Notes under the pieces: generated by a model
What the model saw: the letters and a program-made list of their open reading frames with translations, nothing else
The model's database searches: none
What the model was told of the DNA's origin: nothing
NCBI GenBank assembly: GCA_004194705.1
Contig: SADC01000268.1
Coordinates: 1-64,000 of the forward strand
Origin: Ditylenchus dipsaci
Lineage: Eukaryota; Nematoda; Chromadorea; Rhabditida; Anguinidae
DNA: 64,000 nucleotides
Direction: 5' to 3'
Shown: positions 1-10,764 of the stretch, piece by piece
How the letters are laid out: each line of letters opens with the position of its first letter
Numbering within the stretch: position 1 is the stretch's first letter
Translations under genes and position numbers: made by a program

Positions 1-108
1 AGTGGCAACTCACAAAATAGTTGACTACAAAAAGTGGGTCAAAAAGGATACGAGTTTGCGAATACGTTCTATATGGCCCTATTAGATATGGCCCTATTAG
101 GTATGGCC

Positions 109-352
109 CTATTAGACTTTAAGGGGCAAATTTTTGCCTTGGTCCCCCTGTGTGTTTTTTTAAAAAATACCTTGGTCCCCCGTGTTGTTTGAAGGTGATC
201 ATGGTCAAGGTGATCATGTTAACCATAATCAGCATTATCACCATAATCAGAGTATCAATATAACTATAAGGACAAGGGGACTAAGTATTTTTTAAACAAA
301 AAACAACAGGGGGGCCAAGGCAAAAAATGTTGCCCCCTAAAGTCTAATAGAG
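109..352. mobile_element. Short inverted-repeat element (MITE)
   Basis: Both ends carry the same inverted sequence: CTATTAGACTTTAAGGGG on the left and its complement ending AGTCTAATAG on the right. Inside, a second inverted pair reads CCTTGGTCCCCC. Three direct repeats of ATGGCCCTATTAG just to the left (about 73-115) look like stuttered copies of the terminus. There is no coding capacity. The centre holds a GGTGATCATG/ACCATAATCA low-complexity patch. Confidence 0.6.
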
Positions 353-409
353 CCCGTTCGCCGAATACGAGTTTTTGTCAAATACGAGAAGGCGCGAATA
401 AGAATCGGC

Positions 410-530
410 CCCCTCCCATAAAATTTTATCTGGCAGATAATTTAATCTGTCAGCTAAAAATAATTTGAATTTTATCTGTTAGATAAATTCACGGTTCAGA
501 TAAATTTATCTGTTCTGCGCACTACTATTT
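410..530. repeat. Cluster of small TTTATCTG inverted repeats
   Basis: Several short palindromes of the form TTTATCTGNCAGATAAA occur in about 120 bases. No gene is seen from here to about 1,020. Confidence 0.4.
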
Positions 531-1027
531 TGTGCTACCACCATGTGTTGAAAGTATGAAGACTGAGAACCCTGGAAAAACCTTGCCGTGGTTTAAGGTT
601 AGAGTGCAGTGGTCCTGCGCTGCAATCCCGATAAATATGGTAGGTGACCAAAACTTACATAACCATAGAAGCTGCCAAGCTGTAGAGCAGCAAAGTTATT
701 GCAGTTTGTGGCTGCACACACCACAATAATAGTGCATAATCTACATAGTATCCTGCATCCGCCATGGATTGATTCACTCGTCTGGGTATGACACCCTCTT
801 TTTGAAGGCAGGCACGATAATTACCAAAGCATCGCAATTTAATCACACTCCTTCAATCAAAAATCAACGAGCTCTTGCTTACTCGCAGACTGCTTCTTGT
901 TTCGTAATGTCTTGCGGTTTTCAATGATCAGCTTTCCCAGCTATAAACAATAACTTTGTATCACAAACATGCAGGGTCATTTTCAGTAATTTATCACATT
1001 TCTCAGGCAATTAAGAGAAGATAGGAT

Positions 1028-1636
1028 TAGGGTTGTCGAGTACTCGAAATTTCGATACTCGACTCGAAATCTTATCAAAACTCGAAATTTTCGAGTACTC
1101 GACCTCGACTCGATATTCGAAACTCGAAATTTTCGAGTACTCGACTCGACTCGATACTCGAAACTCCGAAATTTCGAGTACTCGACTCGACTCATACTCG
1201 ATACTCGAAATTTTCGAGTACTCGACTCGACTCGATACTCGAAACTCAAAAAATTTCGAATAATACTCGAAATTACTCGATTTCGAGTAAAATTTGTCGA
1301 AATATTGGTTTAAAAATTTAATCATTTTGAAGTTGGTAAGGCATAATAAAGCTATAAAAAAGAAAATTTTTGTCCTCAAGCACATTTTTAATATTAATTA
1401 ATACTCAAACTCAAAATTTTCGAGTACTTGACTCGATGCTCGAAACATCGAAATTTTCGAGTCGAGTACTCGACTCGGTATTTCGAAACTCGAAAATTTT
1501 CCGAGTACCCGACTCGACTCGATATTCGAAACTTCGAAATTTCGAGTACTCGACTCGACTCGATACTCGAAACTCGAAAAATTTCGAATAATTACTCGAA
1601 ATTACTCGATTCGAGTAACTCGACTCGACAACCCTA
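1028..1636. mobile_element. hAT-like foldback element with self-similar arms
   Basis: The element starts TAGGGTTGTCGAGT and ends with the complement, GACAACCCTA. Both arms are tandem copies of a unit of about 40 bp built from CGAGTACTCGACTCGA-type palindromes. A unique core of about 100 bp lies at 1,290-1,395. The flanks GATAGGAT and ATTAGGAT agree at 6 of 8 positions, which would fit an aged 8-bp hAT target duplication. Apparent reading frames in the arms are products of the simple repeat and are not genes. Confidence 0.6.
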
Positions 1637-1653
1637 ATTAGGATAGTGTTTTA

Positions 1654-1877
1654 GGTCGTGTTCAAATCCGTCCTTTTTTTTCAAAAGCAATATTTGTGGC
1701 GTTGTGCTTTTACCATAGATTTTCATGTTTTTGCAAAACTTACCATCATTTTGTAGCCAAGATTCTCAGCTACAAAATGAGTGGCAAACTTTTGTTAAAA
1801 GTTGAAAAAATCTATGGTAAAGCACAACGCCACAAATATTGCTTTTGAAAAAAAACGACCGAACTTTTGACACGACC
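1654..1877. mobile_element. Palindromic MITE flanked by TA
   Basis: A near-perfect 224-bp palindrome with ends GGTCGTGTTCAAA and TTTGACACGACC, flanked by TA on both sides. The stem contains TTTGTGGCGTTGTGC and the centre reads CATTTTGTAGC...AGCTACAAAATGAG. Stem and centre resemble the element at 49,208-49,439 although the outermost bases differ. The TA flank suggests the Tc1/mariner group. Confidence 0.7.
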
Positions 1878-1884
1878 TAATATA

Positions 1885-3630
1885 TTCGGACATCTTGAAA
1901 ACGCATGCCACGCTAACGAGAGGGGTGCCCGTTGATAAAATATAGTGTGACTGGCGCCTTAACAGGCGCCAACTTATAAAGCGACTTGTCAATTATCGTG
2001 ATACAGTCAACGCTCTCACTCAAAAAACTCAAAAGCCGGACAACGGACCGGGCTTGAAACTTTTCAACTTTTCACCATCCGGACAACACTACTTGCGTAC
2101 CACCACTTGGGTATCACACCTGGGTACCACTACCTAAGCACTACCATCTGGGCACCACTACCTGCGTACCACCACTTGGGTAGACCTTCTCAATAAAAAA
2201 ACTCGGTTTAAAATTTTAAAATTCTAAAAATTTGAGGTCATAGTGGCTTTCAGAACTTTTGGTTGAAGTGTAGCAAAACATTTTAGGAGATATGCCTTTT
2301 TGAAATTGCATAAGCGTAAATCTGGACCTAGTTTGTTCAGAGGAGCAGATGACTCGCCAAAAACCAATTTTTTTTTCAAAAATATATTTCACTATCTGTT
2401 CAGCGAGAAATTTTAAGTCAAAAGCGGCAATTACTAGGCTTAGGAAGCAGAATGTTAAAGTCTTCAAGTTAAAATGTTTGGAAAAAAGTATTAAATTTTA
2501 ACTGGAACTTTTTAAAATGTTTTCTCCTCAAGAAAAAGCAGTTTAGGACGTGTTTTCTGTAATCTTTCAAAAATATGACCGAAAACCCATTGGCAGAAGT
2601 ACCTAGTATAAATTACCTTTTCTGACTCTTTGCCGCATCTTGTTTGTACAGCTTCAATGACTTTTGCGGTGCCTCTAGGTTTTTTTGTCATTATCACATT
2701 CGAAAACAGCCAGAATAGTGCTCATAAAGAAAACACAACTCAAGGTTGAGCATTTCATAGCCGGAAATTGCTTATTGCCAATGATTCTCTGAAAAGATGT
2801 GATGTTTCAAAACATTTTGTGAAAAAAGATCAAACAAAACAAAAGTATGCTTTTCCCAGTATCATGACACCCTCGATACTGTAGAACCTTGGCACTATGC
2901 CAAAAGATGTCATGTAACAACTCACAAGGAGGCATACGCGCCTATCGGCGACTTTATCGTGTTTTCACTTATCATGTCTACGTCAGATTTGGCTAAAAAA
3001 TGACATTTTTCTCGAAATGGCCTCCCTACTTTGTTAACGCCCCTCTCAAAAATGCAAAATTTTCGCTGCTCTATTCTTTAAACGCAAGCTGACATCGAGG
3101 GCTATCCGAAAAACATGGCACGAAAAATAAAACGCTTATATGATCTCATGTTTGCCCTTCTAGTCAGCAAAGACGGTAAAGAACAATTTTTATGGGAAAA
3201 CTAGAAAAAACGAAACTCATAACATTTTTCCGACAACATATTCGTGTTCTCGATCCTGATTCACTATAAAACCTGTTCTCGGAAAAATATTTTGTCCACA
3301 GTATGGAGCTCTGCCAATAGCGTAATGGATGGACACATTCCGAATGCTATATAGAGATTAGTGAACAGGGTGCTTCGAGAAATTCCTAGGTTATAAACGG
3401 CCATAACCTCTTTCGAAGTTCGTTTTTCGAAAATTTGTATTGACAGACCGATTTTTTCTCGCCGACAAGTTTTTCTAGTATATATCGTTAAACACATGTA
3501 TCATCTGAGTTTAGGTGCTCTTCTCTGAATGTCCCCTGGATGGGTAAGGCTGAAACCACAAGGGAGGCCACGCGAAATCATGTTTTTGGCACAGTACACT
3601 AAAAAATATTGTCGGGATGAAAAATTGGAT
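1885..3630. other. No gene recognised
   Basis: Apart from degenerate direct repeats of about 27 bp (CACTACCTGCGTACCACCACTTGGG type, 2,090-2,190) this stretch holds only unremarkable AT-rich sequence. Its short open frames on both strands show no recognisable motif or splice pattern. Confidence 0.5.
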
Positions 3631-3633
3631 CTA

Positions 3634-3725
3634 CAGTCGAGTCTCTATATAAGGACATCTAAGGGACCGGCCCATGCCGTCCATATATAGGACCTCCTTA
3701 TCCGGAGTATCCTTATATAAAGTTT
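3634..3725. mobile_element. Isolated pogo-like terminal repeat
   Basis: CAGTCGAGTCTCTATATAAG followed by GGGACCGG closely matches the left ends of the pogo-type elements at 34,119 and 60,987. TA precedes it. No matching right end was found nearby, so this is probably a solo end or a deleted copy. From here to 4,830 only AT-rich sequence is seen, including a TATACCCCACCCAATAAT fragment of another repeat near 3,768. Confidence 0.5.
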
Positions 3726-4914
3726 TGACGCTGCAGTCGTATACCTCACTCAATAGAAGCTTCTGTTGTATACCCCACCCAATAATCAAAAGCTACTGCG
3801 TTTGACCCCACCCAATAATTTTAAACAACGTTATAGCTCATTTTATTCGTATATTTTGAATTCCAAAGACATAAAAATGGGTTTGGTCCATAAGTTAGCG
3901 GTTGTTTGTTAGAGTTGGCTCGGAATCGTTATTGAATCGGAACCAGAATTACATATTTTTTCGTGACCAGAACCGAAATCCAAAAAAAGACCGGAATTTC
4001 CGGCCTTACTCCATTGTTTATACACAACCCGCAAAGTTTCAACATGGGCTGCATAAGTTTTTCAAAATGCAGGCCTTCAAAAATTGAAAATGAGTTTCAC
4101 AATTGCAATTTGATTCCTAAATAATCCTGAATAATTTGGGGGAAAGTTCTCACAGCCAATTTGTAACAGCCCCACTCAGACTCCCTAAGTCATTTTTGAC
4201 TTTAGAGTCAAATGGCCTGCTCCGGAGTCAAGGCAGACTGAGGACAGTTTTAGTGGGAATAACATAATGAGTGCACTTAAATAATTTCTGAGACTTGAAA
4301 GAGAAAAAAAAATTGAAAAAAACCGCTGGGAGGTTAAAGGCAAAATTAAAAAACAACTCGAACAAAATAACAAGGGGACGAGGCATATCTATTCCGGTGT
4401 AAAAATTGATCTGTGAAAACAGATGTTTGAAAAATTGGCTTGTACAAAATTTTTTTAAATCCTACGAATTTCTTAAATTACCATAGATAACTGAAACTTG
4501 CCTGAATATATGTTCGGCGAACTGCCGAGTAACCTTCAAATGTTCAATATTTTTTACCAAAACCTATTATGCCTAAAAATGATTTAAAAATAAAAAATGT
4601 TTTCTAAAATTTTGGAAATATTTTTTGCAAAAAAAAGCAACAGGTAGGCTCAAGCCTTGCAAATTTTTCTAGCTACAAAACGATCCAAATAATTATAACG
4701 ACGTATGTTGTTTTATTACCGAAGAAATAAAAGATAGCTAGCAAATGTTTAGAATTTGGTTGTTCACACTAACATTTATGTGAATCACTATTTTCTGTAG
4801 TCAAAAAGCATACTTAAAAAAAGTATCTTGTGTGCGAGCTATATTCAATGACCTGAAGTGGGTTTGCTACGGTTTACTAGGGCATATGCGTAAGAATGTT
4901 TTACGTCCGAAAAC

Positions 4915-5290
4915 TTCGACGCCGGGGACCGACACCCGGCGCCGAAAAACTGTGAAAAATTTCGGCTCACTGTGCATGTTTGGGCTAAACTTCAAGGGCG
5001 CCGAACCAGCGCCAGGCCACTGTAGACGCCGGCAATTCAAATATTACTTTTTGAGAAAAAAAACTTGCAGAAATTTAAAAGAGAAGTAGAAATGACAAAT
5101 TTGGTTAAAAAGTGATAAAAAGTAATAAAAAGTTTTATTTGTAGCAAGATGTTAAAAAATTTTTGAAAATGTGAACTAAAAGCAAGAATTCTTATTTTTA
5201 CAAAATAGGCGCCGTCGGCAACCTCGAAAAGTTTTGGGCGCCAAGCACTGGCGCTTTCTTTGAACTCAAATTTGTGCGGCGCCGAAGTAA
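4915..5290. repeat. GC-rich GGCGCC patch in an inverted-repeat context
   Basis: Blocks such as GACGCCGGGGACCGACACC and GGGCGCCAAGCACTGGCGC stand out from AT-rich surroundings and partly pair with each other. A similar GGCGCC-rich patch forms the core of the element at 47,470-48,195. Reading frames through it look accidental. Confidence 0.35.
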
Positions 5291-5809
5291 AGTAGACTTT
5301 AGGCAAAAAATGACACGAGATCCCACTTCGTTTATGTTTTTACGATTGTAAGCCTTCAATAAAAGGTTATTTATCCCGTTCGCTTTCAGTAGAGATGTTG
5401 AAAAGAATAACGACTACATGTACAATGTCAGACGGCAGATCAATCAAGCAGCGGTATGCAAAGCTTCAGGAAGGTGATCTGAAAAACAACAAGAGAGCTG
5501 AAGCATAAGATTTCGTCTTTTTTGATGTTTTGCTTATCCGATTTTCAGTAAACGCGAACTCCAGAAAAGACAGCAGAGGTGATGAAGCTCGTGATGTCCT
5601 TTCTTTTATGTTCTAGTAAATTGTTATTACAAATTTGGTGTCATTCTCTTGCCTAGAGTATTCTTAAAATCAATAAGTCATCACCAAGGATTTTGAACAG
5701 TTACTAATCTGTGCAACTAGTCATTCCAAACTAATATTTCCGTTTTTTTATCAATAAAAAAATTCAAAATGAAAAAAGACAAATATAATTTAAAAGTGTT
5801 CGAGTTTTG

Positions 5810-6640
5810 GTTGCAGTTCAGAATCCCCCCTCCCCACGGAGAGTGGTCTGATGGAGGATATAACTTCATATTCGTGTTTCTCGACCCGATTTCATGAGAA
5901 AGCCGGCTGTTTTTTGGTTCTGAGAAAAAAAAATTTTTTCGAACCACAGGGGGAGTATCATGGTTTTTAGTCAAAATTTGAAAATTTTAAATTGGCGCCT
6001 TTTGAATTTAAAAGGGAATAAGGGCTGTATTGGGAGGGGAAGGGAATAAAAGGGGGCCACTTTTATGCAGAACATTATAAATTTGAATACTCTTCGACTG
6101 CCTCACCATGTTTTCAACTCGGGCCGTGGCAAAAAGAGACTCTATATGCATTTTATGGTCAAGAGTACATCTCGGACCCCCCCCCCTGGCCAGGGGGCTT
6201 GGGCTTGGAGATGCGCACACCCACATACCTTAGACATAAATCACTCGGAAGTGACTCTGGATGCATGAAAAAACATGCATACCAGAGTTTATTTATGCGG
6301 TAGGCCCCAGTATTCAAAACTATGTTCAACATCTTCTTTTTAGTGGCCCTGTGTGATCAGTGGCCCCTTTTATTCCCTTCCCCTCCCTATACAGCCCTCA
6401 ATCCCTTTAAAATTCAAAAGGCGCCAATTTAAATTTTTTCAAATTTTGACTAAAAAACCATGATACTCCACCCCCCCCCCCCCTGTGGTTCGAAAAAATT
6501 TTTTTTCTCAGAACCAAAAAAACAGCCGGCTTTCTCATGAAATCGGGTCGAGAAACACGAATATGAAGTTATCTCCTCCACCTGATCAGTCCCCGTGGGG
6601 GGGGATTCTGAACTCAAGCCGAGTTTTTACTGCACCCTGT
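5810..6640. mobile_element. Large foldback carrying the AGATGCGCACACCC core
   Basis: Two arms of about 250-300 bp mirror each other: CAGAATCCCCCCTCCCCACG on the left against a GGGGGATTCTG on the right, and further in GGCTGTATTGGGAGGGGAAG against CCCTCCCTATACAGCC. The loop (about 6,070-6,350) contains AGATGCGCACACCCACATAC, the core module shared with copies near 7,150, 8,545, 27,410, 45,910 and 50,960. Confidence 0.7.
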
Positions 6641-6829
6641 AGTTTTAAAAGTAAAGAAATCAAACATAGCTAAAACTTTGGTTGTTCACACCAGCTTTCA
6701 TTGTATGAATATTTTGCATTATGTTTTGTGATCGGAAAGGCATGTCTAAAAAATTATTATCTTGTATGTAAGCTATATTCAATGACGTCAATCAACCTTT
6801 ATATATAGGCCGCCCAGAAAATAGATGCA

Positions 6830-7695
6830 TAGGAGCACTTATTGCGTTGGGGATCCGGTTTTTTTTCACTTATGTAAGAATAATGTTTAAACGTCTTATA
6901 AGTGATTTTATATGCTAAAAAAGATGAAAAAGGTTTTTTATGATACTTTTCTTAATAAAAGCTTTTGAAAAAAAGAATTTGACCAAAATTTTACTTTTGC
7001 CTTGATCCCCAGGTAATCCAACCTGAAAAGATACTGAAAACCCCGAAAGATGGAATTTGAAGATAGTTCTGTTAGCTGGGCCTACCGCATGAATAAACTT
7101 TGCTATGCATACTGTTTTCATGCATCCAGAGTCACTTTCGAGTGTTTTCTGTCTAAGGTATGTTGTGCGCATGTGGGTGTGCGCATCTCAACACCAAGCC
7201 CTCAATCCCCTGCGCGCACTCACTTACCTCAGACATAATTCCGAGTAAGACTCTTAATCAAAAATGCAATAAGAGACTCTTTTTGCCTAGTTCCAGTAAC
7301 CATAATACCATAATATAAGGTGGTTTATCCGACTACCAGACAATTTCCAATATTTTTGAAAAATGTCGCGCGACATTTTCCAATATTTTTTTGTTTAATT
7401 TGGCAAAACAACGGCGCTAATCGAAAAAACATTGGAAAAGATCGCACGACATTTTCCAAAAATCTTGGAAATTGTCTGGTAGCCGTTTATCTTGGTCCCG
7501 CAAGGCAAAAGTCGAATTTCGGTAAAAACATTTTTTTCAAAAAATCAGTTATTATGTAGAAAAGTATCATAAAATAACTTTTTTATCGTTTTTCTAAAAA
7601 CTTTAAGCATATAAAAATTGATGAGAATACGTTTAAACACCATTCTTGCATAAGTGAAAAAACCAGCCTCCTTCCCCAACAATATAAGTTCCGCA
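6830..7695. mobile_element. Foldback with core module and nested MITE
   Basis: The left arm (TTGGGGATCCGGTTTTTTTT, then GTTTAAACGTCTTATAAG) mirrors the right arm (CGTTTAAACACCATTCTTGC ... AAAAACCAGCCTCCTTCCCC). The loop holds the core module (7,060-7,300). A separate palindrome at 7,332-7,483, with ends CTACCAGACAATTTCC and GGAAATTGTCTGGTAG, sits in the right half. Confidence 0.6.
7332..7483. mobile_element. 152-bp palindromic MITE
   Basis: Ends CTACCAGACAATTTCCAATA and TTGGAAATTGTCTGGTAG are complementary. The stem includes GCGCGACATTTTCC. No coding capacity. Confidence 0.6.
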
Positions 7696-7891
7696 TAGGG
7701 ACGTAAGGTTAAAACCCGGTAGAGAAAAATGTCCTGCGCCCATCTGCTTGCAGTGGTTGTGTAGAAGTCGAGTACATTTTTTTATCAAATTATGTTATGT
7801 TAAACAGCTTATGTGAATTAAAACAAACTAATTTTCAATTTTAATGCCAGATGTTGTTCGATACTAAATTTAAAATCAATGTCAAAATGTC

Positions 7892-10148
7892 TTAAAGTTG
7901 GAGTGGACAGCAAGGCGGTGTAGTAGTCCAAATAAAAGGTGGCATAGTAGGTAAAGCAGTAGTGCTGGTGTGCACTGAAAAGACTTCACAATGATTGCGG
8001 AGTAAGTAAGGCACTGCATCTATTACTTTTTTAGTCATCGCATAAGATTTGTCAGACACTTGTGGAAAGAATCCAAACGTCTGAAGTATAATTTTCATAA
8101 AAAATTTAATATTCAAAAAAAACAAATTAATTTCCCTTTACAACAGTATTCTTTTTAAAAATAATTTGTCCTTTTTTGGAAAATCAAATCTTTTTATTTT
8201 TGATATTTTGACCCTACCGGATTATATCCCCCCCCCAATGGAATTTTTTAAAGTGTTTCCAAACACCCTATATCGACTCAAAATCGCCTCAGAAGTTCAA
8301 AAAACGCATTATTTTTAAGTTCTGGTCAATAAAAAATCGAGTTTTTGGGCATTTTTAAATCTCGACCATATGACTGTTTTACCCTGTTTTTCAACATGGG
8401 ACTGGGAAAAAAGTACCTCTAAATGCCTTTTTGATCGAGAGTCTTGCTCGGAATCATATCTAAGGTAAGTGAGTGCGCGCATCTCTAACTCTCAAGCCCC
8501 CTTCGGGGGCGCAGGGGCTTGGTTGCTTGGGGTTGAGATGCGCACACCCACATACCTTAGACACAAATCACTCGAAAGTGACTCTGGATGCATGAAGGGG
8601 GCTTGGAGTTGAGATGCGCACACCCACATACCTTAGACACAAATCACTCGAAAGTGACTCTGGATGCATGAAGGGGCTTGGAGTTGAGATGCGCACACCC
8701 ACATACCTTAGACACAAATCACTCGAAAGTGACTCTGTATGCATGAAAAGCATGCATACCAGAGTTTATTTATGCGCTAGGCCTTAGTATTCAAAACTAT
8801 GTTCAAGATCTTTCTTTTTTGGAACAAATTGGCCTTTTTTCGGTCACTTCCCCTATACTCCGGTAGGGTCAAAATTCCTTCTAAAGTTGAGCGTACCGTA
8901 AAGGCTTTAATAGGCCGATATGTGGGGCTATATTTCATTCAACTGAAAATTAGGGGGTATACTCCGGTAGCGCCAGATTTTCAGTATTTTTTTTAAATTC
9001 TTTTTTTCTTCAAAATGCTCAAAACGTTCTTTATTTTGCCCAAATGTCCTTTTTTTAAAAAAATTTGAGATGGCAGCCCTGCTTTGCAATATTTTTTGCG
9101 AATTCGTAAAAATGTTTGTTTTAAAGATAGGTTATAGTCATTTTGTGATGATTCACTAGTTTTTGGTTTGTTTGAGCCCAATTTCATTCTAAACACGATG
9201 GTGCGAGTCTTATTTGCTTTGATCCGTGATGGATTGGGCAAGTAGCAAATATAGCTCATAACCGCTGCTATATTTTGTGATATACTCTCCAAAAACAAAA
9301 AGTTCAATGTGAGTTAGAAAGCGTATTTCCTATTTTTCAAAACACAATGGAATCCGGTTACAACATTCTTCTTGATATAACATACCCCCAGGGTTGGTCC
9401 CTTCAATAATAACTTAGGTCGGTCCCAAGGGTATGTTATAACGAGGTTCGACTGTAAACTATTATACATATGCAGGGCTCCGAATCTTCTTTTTTAAAAA
9501 GTTTTTAAAAGATTTGTATTACCCCAAATTTTTTTATTTTGGAAATTTAGTCAAAATCTTTTTTTTTTCGCTTCAAAATGGCAAGAAGCACTGGATAAGA
9601 TGACCCTTTACTTCAAAAATAGTCAAAATGTCCTTTTTTCACCTAAATGTCCTTTTTGAAATTTTTTCATTTGGAGCCCTTTACATATGTGAGTTTTTAT
9701 ACAATCAGAAAGCTATATCACTTTATGCGAAATCCGTTTGAGTAGATTGGGTCACTTTCTAAATTTGGACTTTCCAGCCAGTCCATTATGATTTTATTAT
9801 AAAAACAAATGAAAACACACAAAAAACAATTTTAGGTAATTTTTAGAGAGTAACACATCATTTCTAGTCAAAACCACCACATAATTTTTATTTTTTTACT
9901 ATTCTACAGGCTTACAAAAACTTACGGGCAGACAAGAAATTTGTTATATTTATCTTTATCTTCATTCCACTAAAATACTTCAAATTCAAACAAGATCAAA
10001 CAAACAACAATGAACTTGCGTCAAATCGGCATAGAATTTCGCCTTGCCTAACCATAATAGTAAAATCTATGTTTTGATCTTGGTCGCAATCTACTAAATT
10101 CATGAATGCCAGCAAAAAGCAGGTGAGCACAACAATTAAGCTACTCAT
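7892..10148 (-). CDS. Gene A: small secreted protein, multi-exon
   Basis: Exon 1 (10,016-10,148) opens with ATG and a signal peptide (MSSLIVVLTCFLLAFM) followed by an acidic start of the mature protein and the stretch DFTIMVRQGEILCRF. It ends at GACGCAA|GTT. Intron 1 is only 46 nt. Exon 2 (9,926-9,969) encodes about 14 residues ending in a cysteine, followed by a GTAAGT donor. The last exon (7,892-8,080) follows a TTCAG acceptor and ends in a Thr/Pro-rich tail and TAA. Gene B has the same three exons in the same order, which is the best evidence that this is real. One or more exons between 8,081 and 9,925 are not identified; that interval is full of MITEs. The DFTIMVRQGEILC stretch loosely recalls the start of GOLD/p24 domains, but no membrane segment is seen, so function is unknown. 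Confidence 0.6.
8209..8873. mobile_element. TTTTGACCCTACCGG foldback in gene A intron
   Basis: Left end TTTTGACCCTACCGGATTAT runs into a C tract. The right end CTCCGGTAGGGTCAAAA is its complement. Inside is the core module, with a unit of about 75 bp (TTGAGATGCGCACACCC ... GTGACTCTGGATGCATGAA) repeated three times in tandem at about 8,535-8,755. The left interior matches the element at 45,569-46,283. Confidence 0.65.
9353..9451. mobile_element. Pogo-like MITE, about 100 bp
   Basis: The right end GTTATAACGAGGTTCGACTG is followed by TA. The left end is degenerate (CCGGTTACAACATTC) but continues with TGATATAACATACCCCC, the complement of GGGTATGTTATAACG. The element is little more than two terminal repeats. 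Confidence 0.55.
9473..9681. mobile_element. hAT-type MITE with 8-bp target duplication
   Basis: Starts CAGGGCTCCGAA and ends with GGAGCCCT. It is flanked on both sides by the same 8 bases, TACATATG (9,465-9,472 and 9,682-9,689). CAGGG ends and an 8-bp duplication are the hAT signature. A related terminus (GGCAGCCCTG) lies at about 9,080-9,092. Confidence 0.8.
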
Positions 10149-10344
10149 CCCTTAATATGCTGATTAAAACATAATTTTGCTAAACAAAAAAACTTACACA
10201 TTGAAATTGTTTGTAATGATTCAGTTAAATAATTCGGAGATACAAAAGATTAAAAAAGTTAGAAAATAGTTTTGTATCAATTGAATGAACTGGTGAATCA
10301 CTACGAATTATTCAACTTTGGCTTTTAAAAAGTTTCATTAAAGG

Positions 10345-10425
10345 GGCATACCAGCGCGTTACAGTGGCAATTTTAAATTCGCAAAAGGCATAGACCATTT
10401 ATATTCAAACCAGAATTGTTTTAAA
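10345..10425. repeat. Solo arm of the GGGGCATACCAGC repeat
   Basis: AAAGGGGCATACCAGCGCGT matches the arms found at 45,478 and (complement) about 47,065 and 55,250. No partner arm was found nearby. A tRNA-like 5' half (GGATAGTTCAGTGGTTA read on the minus strand, about 10,600-10,650) lies between this and the next element. Confidence 0.4.
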
Positions 10426-10764
10426 CACAAATTTTTTATCGACCACATTTGGACAACATCAGCGACTATGGGTCATAAATAACCCCCTCCCCAAAAAGCG
10501 TCATGAATAACCTCCTTAGTACGGCCTACCGGCGCTGGTCTACCAAAGTCTAAGCCTAAAGAAGATTAAAAGAAGATTATTTATGGTTTGTACGACATCC
10601 GCACGTAACCACTGAACTATCCAAGTCATTAGACTCGTATTGCTTTTTTCAATACTTATTCATCTTCACAAAATGACAGAATTGTATTTAAAGGGCATGC
10701 TCGCCGACGATGGAAATATTTTGAAAGGCGGGTTCCAGGTAAATTCAAACGAGAATTATTTTAA

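Noticed and set aside
1028..1036. TAGGG/CCCTA as telomere-like repeat
   Set aside because: It occurs once at each end of an element as TAGGGTTGTC and its complement, and is not in tandem.
1011..1637. Long open frames on both strands rich in Arg, Ser, Tyr and Phe
   Set aside because: They are translations of the CGAGTACTCGACTCGA repeat arms and exist in several frames at once.
8993..9307. 104-codon minus-strand frame
   Set aside because: It overlaps a hAT terminus (GGCAGCCCTG) and the AAGGACATTTGGGC repeat, and has no splice or paralogue support. It could hide part of gene A, but the evidence is too thin.
4185..9307. Many other 60-100 codon frames in the first 10 kb
   Set aside because: They lie in foldback arms or AT-rich sequence, appear on both strands and lack motifs, start context or splice support.
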